A DNA stretch of 64,000 bases, taken from Desmodesmus armatus. Taxonomy: Eukaryota; Chlorophyta; Chlorophyceae; Sphaeropleales; Scenedesmaceae. The notes below the pieces were generated by a model. It had not been told where the DNA came from and searched no databases. It worked only from the letters and a program-made list of their open reading frames with translations. The stretch lies in assembly GCA_007449985.2 (NCBI GenBank), contig VIIQ02000625.1, positions 434,001-498,000 of the forward strand, written 5' to 3'. Below, in pieces: positions 55,826 to 64,000 of this stretch (position 1 is the first letter of the stretch; the number at the start of each line of letters is the position of its first letter). The position numbers and the translations under genes were made by a program.

Positions 55826-57923
55826 GGCCCAACCCAATATTACACCAGCAGCACGGCCGCCTGCATTGGCTGCAGACGCGGCACGATTGACGCCCAGGAG
55901 CTGCTCTCGTTTTTGACGCTGCAGGGGCGGCTCCCTGCAGCATTGGTAGCATCATACTGTCAAGCAGCCACCAGCCACCGACCCCTTGACAGCAGTAGTA
56001 GTGGCCACCCACCCCACAAACTACAGCCAACAAGCTGGGACGGATGTTGGCCTGAGCCCTGGTGACAGTCCACATCATCAAACTTCTGCCCTGGCAGCAG
56101 GGTGACAAACAGCCTGTGCTGGCAATCAGCAGGCAGCTTTGTGATCACCTGCACAGGTCCCCTGTCTTGGATGCAGCCAGGTGATCCACTCATCTTGAGG
56201 CTCCTAAGGCGGTTTGGGGGTGTGACAAACCTCCTCCCTTGCCCCCAACCCGCACCGGACCAGCTGCCGCTGGCCTTGGGGTTTCAGTGTGGGCACTAGC
56301 CAACACCAAGCAGCCTCATAGATTGGTGCTTTTTGAATAGTCCTGTTGGCAAGATGAAAAGATGCCTACTCAGTGGTGCGGCTTGTTCATGCTGCACGCA
56401 CAAGCTGCGCAGCACTCCAGCAGTGGCGTGCATGCTGGCTCTCGCTGCTTTTTACTATTTTCCAGTAGGCTGACAGCCGCAGTGAGTGCTGCTGTTCTTT
56501 GCTATTGTGGATACATCCCAGACTGGGTTGGCATTCCCTCAGGCATGACAGCCATGATGTGTGTGCCTTATGTTGAGATTGATGCCACCAATGAACATAG
56601 GGTATGTCAAGGCCAACCTCTCATTGTTGTGTACTACGCGGTCGCTTGTTTAGGACCCATGCACTTGGCTGCCCCAGCAACATGTGACCTCCCTTGACAG
56701 AGGTGAGATGTCTTGCAAATGTGTGATATGCCGTGCTGGTCTCATGCCGCCAGGCTGGTCTCATGCTCCAGCCGTGACTGGGCCCTGACTGCCCTGCTTT
56801 ACACGCACGACTGATTGTCCCAAGCTTTGATTCTCTTTCAATGGTTTTGATACTCTCCTACTGTTTTGCTTCATCCAAAAGCCAAATATGCTGCACCCAG
56901 CAACCTTGCCTCAGAGGTGGCATGTGCTGTGTTCACTTGCCCTTTGGTGCATTGACTCTGGCAAGCGCCCAGGGCCTGAAAAAGCGCTTCCATCTGCGGC
57001 GCGGTTGTAAGGCGCTTGGTGGTCAACCCCTATACTGTTTGATGGCCTGATCTTGCCTGATGCATGTTGCATGCAGCCCTCGAGGCCATTGTCTGTGAGG
57101 GATCCCTACAGCTGTGTGTTGTTGTAGTGCATGCGTGCATGTTTGGTTGGATGGATGGATGGATGGATGTGTGCATCATGCACATGCACATGCACATGCT
57201 TCGGATGCATGTTTGCATGGATGTATGCCACTGCTTTGAGCCTGCAGGCAGGCAAGCAGGTGATATCGATCTGCCCCGTCACTGCAGACATGCCTTGTCG
57301 TGTATTGATCCTATACAGCTGCATCATGGAACAACACTGCATGCAATGCATTCTGCACAGGTGTGTGGCAGGACAGGGGCTGCATCCTGATGCTAACAAT
57401 CCTCCATTGTGTGACAAGCACCACAAACTGCATAACATGCACATGGCATCAAGGGTATTTTGCTAAATCGCAGCTCCCTGTCATGCATTGCTGTGCCCGC
57501 ATCTACATTCTTGAGTCAGCTGTTGGCTGGCTTGTTTGATTGCACCTGTGCTAACAAATACGTTCAAGTGGGCGTAGAAAGTTGACATTGATGGCATGCG
57601 CTGGTGATGGGGGTGAGACCTCTGCACTGTGCACCACAACCCTTACTCAATCCCGCAGCACTGGTGCGTGATGCACTTCGTGATAGCATTTGGTTGGGGC
57701 CATCCTATGAAGCAAGCTGTGTGCTTGCTAGACTATTGGGGTGATGTTCCACTTCGGCGTGTACGTCCACATGAGTAACATGCTGACACCTTTTGGAATC
57801 GCACTGTAGATCAATATTTGTAACGTCCTGAATAATGTGCGTTGCTTTGGCATCCTGAAGCCCTTGCGTTGTGTCCTTCACTTTTGCGCGGGCGAAGTAC
57901 TAAGGGCCGACATACGCAATGCC
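55826..57923. other. Unassigned stretch between the two paralogues
   Basis: No conserved exon found. Holds a GGAT microsatellite (57147-57170), ATGCACATGCACATGCAC (57178-57196) and T-rich sequence. The right end should contain the promoter of paralogue 2. Confidence 0.4.
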
Positions 57924-60900
57924 ATGTCCTTGAGAGCATTTAACGTGTTTTTTGTCTTTATATTGGTTGTCTCTGGTGAGTTCATGTAGGCCTTCGCTGA
58001 ATGCGGACAGTAGGACAGTACTGCTGCTCAGGGCTGGGGTGATACTCATGGCAGCAAAGGATCAGGGTGGTGGAAGCTTCAGAATCCTTATCAAACCCCA
58101 TGTGTGCTTGTGCTGGTCCAATCAGTTTCCGCTTGGTGGGTAGTGCCTTCACAGCCTTGCATGACCATTCTGTGCTGTGTGCTGAACATGCAGGAATACT
58201 TGTGACTGTCAACAGCCAGGCTGTGCCAGCAAGGCACAAACATGATCCAGAAAGCAAGCTGATCGACAAGGTGCTGAAATCGCTGCTCAAGTCTACCAGC
58301 CACCACAGCCATCACAAAGGGCGCACAAGCCATACCAGCAGCAGAGCAGCTTTGAAGGGGTCCGGCCGGCGGCCGACAGTCTCCGCTGCTGCTGGTCCAG
58401 TGATTGGCGTTGCAGACAAAGGCAGGGCACCCAAGCCGGCGCCTCCACCAGCAGAGTGTGGGCATGGCAGCGTAGCGTACATCAAGTGCTGGCTGGATGA
58501 TGCAGGCTTTGTCACTGGCCTGGCGTTTGAAAGCAGGGGAGGCACGCGGGGCAAGGAGCTGTGCAACACAGCAGGCACGCACACAGAGGGCGGGTTCCTG
58601 TATGATGGAGAGAAGATCCTGGAGATCATAAGCTGCAGGTATGCGAAAGCATGACCATTGTGAGATTGGAAAGGCAGTACCTGTGGTAACAGGTCAAGGC
58701 CTTGGCCGACTACTGGCCCTAACCATGCGGAACCCGTAGGTCAGCACTTGAAGTGCCACAGATGCAGCCACAGGCGTCCTCAGGGGTCAGCTGTCACCCC
58801 TTCATACTCTTGTACTGTCTTGCACTGTACTGCACAGGGCCCTAGAGGGGGGCTTCACTTAGGGTTCAGCTGTCACCCCTACATTGTATTGTCACGTACT
58901 GTACTGCACAGGGGCCCTGGAGGGGTGCTTCACTTAGGGGTCAGCTGTCACCCCTACATTGTATTGTCACGTACTGTACTGCACAGGGGCCCTGGAGGGG
59001 TGCTTCACTTAGGGGTCAGCTGTCACCCCTACATACTCTTGTACTGTCATGTACTGTACTGCACAGGGGCCCTGGAGGGGGCATCACTCACTTGGAGTTC
59101 CACACAGATGGGGCACGGTTGGAGCCACTCACTTGCGGCCATGGCAGCAAGACCTTCAGCAGCATGTTCAAGGCAGCACTTGCTGCAAAGGGAGTTGGTG
59201 CTGCGGAGGATGAGGAGCACCCAGATGTGGAAGCAGTGGAGTGGTGTGAGAGCCTGACGCAGGGGCACGCGCCCCAGGGCTCTTATGAGATCACTGCAAA
59301 GGGCCCCAGGTGGGTGTGTTTGTTCTTAGGGCTTGATGCAGCAGCAGAATCAAGGGTTGGTGGTGTGGAGCTGAGAATTGAACTGAACTGAACTGCACTG
59401 AGGCCTTGGAGCCGCCTTTTTACAACAGCAGGCGGCAGCAGGGGCACCTACGTCAGGTTCCTGGTGCAGTATTGGCGCATGTAACTGTAGGACCGGGGGC
59501 AGGCCCACAGCTGCATGCACCAACCCTTGACCCCTCTGTTGCCATCAACCCAAGGCAAACCTGCTTGGGCCTGCCTTGGATTGATGGCAACAGGGAGATT
59601 GAAGATTGGTCATTGCAGCTGTGGACCTGGCCCGGCTCCCCAGGGCTCCAATGAGATCACTGCAAAGGGCCCAAGGTGTGTACGTACCAAACATATACCT
59701 GTAGGACCGGGAGCTGCAGGAAGGTCCCCAGCTGCATGCACCAAGCCTTGACCCCTCTTTTGCCATCAATCCAAGGCAAACCTGCTTGGGTCTGCCTTGG
59801 ATTGATGGCAGCAGAGAGATTGAAGATTGGTGATTGCAGCTGTGTACCTGGCCCCGCTCTCCAGGGCTCCTATGAGATCACTGCAAAGGGCCCAAGGTGT
59901 GTTGAACGTACCATACATACACATGTAGGACCGGGGGCTGCAGGAAGGTCCCCAGGTGCAAGCACCAACCCTTGACCCCTCTGTTGCCATCAAGCTGAGG
60001 CAGACCTGCTTGGGCCTGCCTAAGTTTGATGGCAACAGAGGTATTAGCAATTGGTGTTTGCAGCTGTGGACCTGGCCCCGCTCCCCAGGGCTCCTATGAG
60101 ATCACTGCAAAGGGCTCAAGGTGTGTTGGACGTACCATACATACACCTGTAGGACCGGGGGTAGGTCCCCAGCTGCATGCACCAGCCCTTGACCCCTCTG
60201 TTGCCATCAACCCAAGGCAAACCTGCTTGGGCCTGCCTAAGTTTGATGGCAACAGAGGGGTTAAGGGTTGGTATTTGCAGCTGTGGGACCTGGCCGCGGT
60301 CCTTGACAGCAGCAGATGGCAGCAAGGGCAAACAAGTCAGGTTGCAGTTGCAGTACAGTGCTGTACAGCTGGCTGGCTGATGCTTGACAAACTGATACAC
60401 CAGCGCAATACTTGCATGGGCTGACGGTTACTCCACTGATCAGACAATATGCTTGCATCAGCTGTTATCCAAGGCTCCTGTCCCTGCTCTGGCCTGCTGT
60501 GTCCTGTATTGACCCACAGGCAGAGTAACAAGGTGAATTACGAACTCAAGGAGATGTACCCCATTGGTGGGCTGACAGCACGTTGCAGCCCTACACAGGG
60601 CGTGACAGAGCTGACAAACACCTGCTGGAAGTCTCAAGACAGTCCAGCTGATGTTCAGGGCCCTGTGCTGGTAGAGGCTTGGGTGCAGCTTAACGACGGC
60701 CCAGCAGAGGCTGTGAAGGACCCAGTGCAGCAGGAGCAGTGTGACCCTAACATGTGTGCTGACAAGGACACCAACAGGCAGCTGTCAGCGTGGGTGGCTA
60801 CTGCGCTGCCGCATATTCTGGAGGAGGTTGGCACACGGGATGTGTGGGTGAAGCACAGCGTCTTGAGCTGCAAGGTGCGAGGAATGCAGCAGTTTGGCCA

Positions 60901-61568
60901 AGCGCAAGGCTATCATAGCCACTGATTCGTGGCTATGCAGCCATGAGACTCATGCATGAGAGGCTGGACCAGCAGATGTGCTGCCATCTCATCCTAGTTG
61001 TGTAGCCGGGCGGGCGGGTGGTGCAAGGGCACTTGGCACAGCGTGCACACCTGCAGCAGCACCCCAGAGCTTGTCGCACCCCACCTCAACTTTGTACTAT
61101 ACTGATGCCTGCTACTTGCTAGCCCTGATCTGTCGCCGCCCTTGTGTCCCCTCCTTCCACGGCCTTGTGCTGTTTGTTGCTGCATGCACTAAGTTTCTAC
61201 GACTCAACGCCTGGGGTTTGAGAGCCCACTCCTTGCCAGCCCTGACCTGTTGCCACCCTCGTGTTCCCTCCTTCCCCGGCCCTGCTGCTGTTTGTTGCTG
61301 CACGCAGCCGTGCAGCGAGAAGTCTGGCACGCAGTTTCAGGTTGCGCTGGCGCTGTACACACAGAAGGGAGGGCTCAAGTCTGTGGAGTACACCCTAAAG
61401 GCCATGATGGCGTGGCCTGAAAAGAACCTGTGCCGGTCGAAAGACATCCAGATTGGTTGTACCCAGGAGGGTGCGGGCCTGCTGAAGCTTGCCAATGTAT
61501 GGGTCAAAACCGGCGGGAGTGCCAAGGCTCAGCGTATTGCAGCAGCGGCTGATGCTGAGATGGATTGA
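57924..61568 (+). CDS. Secreted protein with jacalin-like domain, paralogue 2 (full length)
   Basis: Exons 57924-57975, 58194-58638, 59067-59309, 60520-60874, 61308-61568; phases 1, 2, 2, 0 and a total of 451 residues. Exon 1 is a signal peptide (MSLRAFNVFFVFILVVS). Exon 2: His/Ser/Lys linker then VAYIKCWLDDAGFVTGLAFE and EKILEIISC. Exon 3: GGITHLEFHTDGARLEPLTCG completing the jacalin-like fold, then an acidic stretch and SYEITAKGPR. Exons 4-5 form a C-terminal Cys-rich region (MYPIGGLTARC, NTCWKSQD, QEQCDPNMC, PWPEKNLC-like, IQIGCTQEG) with no recognised family. Paralogue 1 shares the first exons, the phase pattern and the IGGL-x-A-x-C segment. Function is unknown; cell-wall or surface lectin is a reasonable guess. 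Exons 3 and 5 have duplicated acceptor edges, and exon 3 also has duplicated donor edges. Confidence 0.7.
58780..59095 (+). repeat. Four-fold ladder of acceptor edges before paralogue 2 exon 3
   Basis: Copies at about 58785-58860, 58861-58935, 58936-59010 and the true site 59011-59095, period about 75 bp. Each reads TCAGCTGTCACCCCTACAT, a GTACTGTACTGCACAG acceptor, then GGGCCCTGGAGGGG. Only the last continues into the real exon (GGCATCACTCACTTGG). Confidence 0.92.
59270..60300 (+). repeat. Tandem array (about 222-bp units) of donor edges plus hairpins after paralogue 2 exon 3
   Basis: The end of exon 3 (GGGCTC(C/T)(T/A)ATGAGATCACTGCAAAGGGC, then CCCAG or CCAAG and GTG) at 59278-59309 recurs at 59643, 59866 and 60089. 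Between copies runs a shared intron unit (GTAGGACCGGGGGC, CCCCAGCTGCATGCACCA, CTTGACCCCTCTGTTGCCAT). Each unit carries an inverted repeat; at about 59761-59810 the 18-bp arms TGCCATCAATCCAAGGCA and TGCCTTGGATTGATGGCA are perfect. The other three hairpins (59537, 59984, 60203) are slightly mismatched. Confidence 0.9.
61115..61310 (+). repeat. Duplicated acceptor region before the last exon of paralogue 2
   Basis: GCTAGCCCTGATCTGTCGCC, TCCCCTCCTTCCACGGCC, TGCTGTTTGTTGCTGCATGC (61121-61188) is a diverged copy of 61237-61307, which ends in the used GCACGCAG acceptor. Period about 116 bp. Confidence 0.82.
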
Positions 61569-62204
61569 AGGGTTCAGGGTTTAGGGTATCGGTTGTGGTG
61601 AGGTCATGACGTTACTCTTAGGCACATAGCCAGGCAATGCAGGGTGGGGCAGGGAGTGCTCACACATTGAAATGCATGTATATACCTTAGGAGGCCGCCT
61701 GGGAGGCAGCCAGAGATAGCAAAAACCCGTACATACGTATGTTATGTACTCATAGGCCTGTTGAAACGGGAGTGCAAGTCTGAGGATTGTCCTGCGCTAG
61801 GTGCAGGGGATTGGGAACATATGTCCAGGTATTACTGGATCTGTTGATGGCAACTGCCATCACTGCTTATTGGGTTGGCAATTTGTTTTGGGTACCCAGC
61901 AGACAGGTCTGCTGAGCAAGCAGTCACTGAGTCATGACAAGGGGTAGGCAGTAAAACAGCCTGCCAGGCAGCTGATTAGGTGCAGCAACCTGGACTAAAG
62001 TTCTTTTGTGCGCATTGCTTTTCCGTGGACTGCCAGGGCCAGCTGAGCTCAACAAGTTGTTGTGACTGTGGTTGCAGACAAGCCTGCAAGCTGTGCTGGG
62101 GCGTTAGAATGGGCAGAGGTGGGAGTTGAAACTGGATCCCGCCAACGAGGATGATACTGATAGTCAGCATTGTCGTTGACAAACAGTCAATTTCACAGTG
62201 AGAC
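61569..62204. other. Unassigned stretch
   Basis: Nothing recognised. It should hold the 3' flank of paralogue 2 and, on the minus strand, the first intron of the next gene. Confidence 0.35.
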
Positions 62205-62482
62205 TTGCTGGCCTCCTCAAATGCAAACATCTCGTTGCGCCGCCCCTTGTGTGCCATGATGTCCGCATCAGCGTCCACATAATCCTCCATATACCCCAGA
62301 GTATCAGACTCCTCCAACGCGCCAGTGCCAAAAGCAACCCCACGCTGCTTGCTGCCGGCACCAGCACCCCCGCCCCTGCCGCTGCCGCCAAACCCTGCGT
62401 CGCCGGCGCGGCCTAAACCGCCCGTCGCCGCCCTAGCAGCTTTGAGCTTCTGCCGCTTCCTGCTTCTGAGGGCTGGGTTCAT
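62205..62482 (-). CDS. First exon of a possible G-patch/TGH-like nuclear protein
   Basis: Minus-strand frame from ATG 62482 (MNPALRSRKRQKLKAARAAT, a basic nuclear-localisation-like start), then a Gly-rich segment with GGSGRGGGAGAGSKQRG and FGTGALEESDTLGYMEDYVD. The FG-x-GALEE-x-D element followed by an acidic/tyrosine stretch recalls GPATCH1/TOUGH proteins involved in splicing, but no G-patch is present in this exon, and the donor (near AGCAA/GTCTCA) is weak. The rest of the gene was not found at lower coordinates. Treat the name as a hint. Confidence 0.35.
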
Positions 62483-62956
62483 TCTCCAACCATCTATGAT
62501 GGTTCAGGGATTGGGATGTTGGTGATGTTCAGGGGTTGGGAGGTTAGCTGGCGGTGATGGGACCAGGGGTGAACAAGATCTGCAGTTGCCTTGTCTGGGC
62601 TGCAGTAGTCCTGTTGTATAGAGCTTTGGTGCAGTACAGGAGTCAGTCAAGAGACCCTGTCTATGTTGTTGGCTTGGTGTTGGTCTCATCCTTGGTTGAT
62701 TGAAATTAAAGAGGCTGGAGTCAAATGTGGGGAGGGTGGGGGACGACTGTTGAGGGCAATTGCAGTCAAAAGTCCAAGGTATGACACCAGCCTGTACACC
62801 ACTGGGGCTTCTACTGCTGCTCATCACATGATCGCAGAAAGCATGCACATGTGATGTACCCTCTGAACACCATTGTTGACATACGTCGGGACACACTCAT
62901 CGACATCCACTGTCAAGCTCCTGATGCAGCATGCACTTGCTGACTTATTTCCGCAG

Positions 62957-64000
62957 AAAGTCTGAAAGTAAAGATGGTTCAGATGAAGCAGCAGGAGGCG
63001 TTGAGCTCAGCGTGCGCCAGGCCAGGCCAGGACAGGAACTCAGAGCTCTCCCACAGTCAGCAAGCAAGACCAGGAAAACAGCATGGCTTCCAGATGATCG
63101 TCAGGACAGCAAGAGGAGTACTAGCGGCCTCTATGATCCTCTGCAAGCCCAGGGCAGTTCAGCACTGCCAGTCACTGCAGCAAGCAGCTTGGCACCAGAT
63201 GCACTGCTGTCACGCGTCAACAGCAAGCAGTGGCTGCGCCAGTCCTGCAGCAGCACCAGGCTTGTGCTGAGCACTCTCTTGGAGATGGCCGCTGTCAACA
63301 GCCCGCAGCAGCAGCACCTCCAGCAACAGCTGCAGTGTGTGATCGACTCTGTTAGCTGGGAAGCTGCCTGCAAGCACTGCATGGATGCCATCACGATCAG
63401 GTGTGCTGAGCTTGCGCAGCTGCTCAAGCCTGTCTCATCGTCAATTCTCAATGCCAGAAACCTGTGCTGACACAGCTGCCCCGATGCTGAGTGCTTTCAA
63501 CACCATGTCATCGTCTCGTGTCATGTTGGGTGTGTGTGTAGGGCGCTATTGGGCCACTACTGTCCAGGAGTCCAGCTAGCTCCTGGTGATGATTGGGAGC
63601 AGCTCCAGCACAGCTGTCCCATGCAGGAGCACCCTGCTGCATGCTTGCCAGCACACCTGGTCAGCACTCTCGCCGCAGCAGCACACAGCTGTGAAGGCAG
63701 TGGCAGGGACAGCAGCGGGGCGCAGGGTATCCTGCACCTAGTCACACATGCTATAGTGGTTGGTGAGTTGCTGCAGTTGCAGCAGCAGCAGGACACCTGG
63801 GGCCGGCTGCTGCAGCTGAGCGGCCAACCCCAAGCAACACAGCAGCCGCAGCAACTGCAACAGCCGCAGGATGCAGAACAGCAGCAGCAAGATGCCTTGC
63901 CGGACTTGCAGCAGATGCTGCAGGCCTGGGTAGCTGCTGTCATCAGTGCTGCAGCGGGCAGTGCCCAGCAGCACAGTGTGCAGCAGCACCCCCCTCAGTG
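62957..64000 (+). CDS. Unidentified Gln-rich protein, partial at the right edge
   Basis: Two exons seen: 62957-63400 (after TTATTTCCGCAG; KSESKDGSDEAAGGVE ... LVLSTLLEMAAVNSPQQQ, SWEAACKHCMDAITIR, donor AG/GTGTGC) and 63542-64000 (after GTGTGTGTAG; ALLGHYCPGVQLAPGDDWEQ, then LVTHAIVVGELLQLQQQQD and LPDLQQMLQAWVAAVISAAA), joined in phase 2 and open to the end of the window. Amphipathic helices and Gln runs suggest an alpha-helical repeat scaffold, but no family was recognised. Upstream exons may exist; ATG 62931 is the nearest in-frame start. Confidence 0.55.

Noticed and set aside
59270..60300. CRISPR-like array
   Set aside because: Units are about 222 bp, contain exon edges, lie in an intron and the organism is eukaryotic.

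Overview
The window is nuclear DNA of a green alga, most likely a chlorophyte of the Chlamydomonadales (Haematococcus-like; the rank is inferred, not proven). The genes are intron-rich with GT-AG junctions (one GC-AG), glutamine/alanine runs from CAG repeats sit inside coding exons, CTG/CAG and TACTG simple repeats abound, introns are long and gene order is not operonic. No bacterial-type signals, tRNA, rRNA or CRISPR array were found.

Layout: (1) 115-4174, minus: ribonuclease J (metallo-beta-lactamase RNase), running off the left edge. (2) 5985-7558, minus: dephospho-CoA kinase, three exons, complete. (3) 7868-18868, plus: a 14-exon HEAT-repeat regulatory subunit of protein phosphatase 4 (PPP4R1 type), divergent from (2). 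(4) 21797-30347: a Ty3/gypsy-type LTR retrotransposon whose polyprotein carries a complete cytosine-5 DNA methyltransferase between RNase H and integrase, and a PHD finger plus Tudor-like module after the integrase; an SR-rich ORF follows. Its 5' end is rearranged, with no gag or protease. (5) about 31605-34265, minus: unidentified multi-exon gene. (6) about 36400-43650: tandem segmental repeat (about 3.1 kb unit) with embedded 128-150 bp minisatellites. (7) 43987-47030, minus: coiled-coil protein resembling volvocine bZIP-type regulators. (8) 48748-51268 and beyond, plus: membrane-anchored protein with a Rossmann nucleotide-binding motif. (9) 53675-55637 and 57924-61568, plus: two tandem paralogues encoding secreted Cys-containing proteins with a jacalin-like domain. 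(10) 62205-62482, minus: first exon of a possible G-patch/TGH-like protein. (11) 62957-64000, plus: start of an unidentified Gln-rich gene that leaves the window.

Two things stand out. The first is the retrotransposon: reverse transcriptase, RNase H, its own DNA methyltransferase, DDE integrase and two chromatin-reader modules. This combination suggests an element that writes DNA methylation and reads chromatin at its target. The second is structural: in at least four genes, exon edges together with their splice sites have been tandemly duplicated, giving ladders of decoy 3' splice sites upstream and decoy 5' splice sites downstream of real exons. TACTG tracts often lie directly before true acceptors and also form the tail of a dispersed SINE-like repeat.

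Exon limits were read by eye from splice consensus and phase; no alignment, transcript or database was available.
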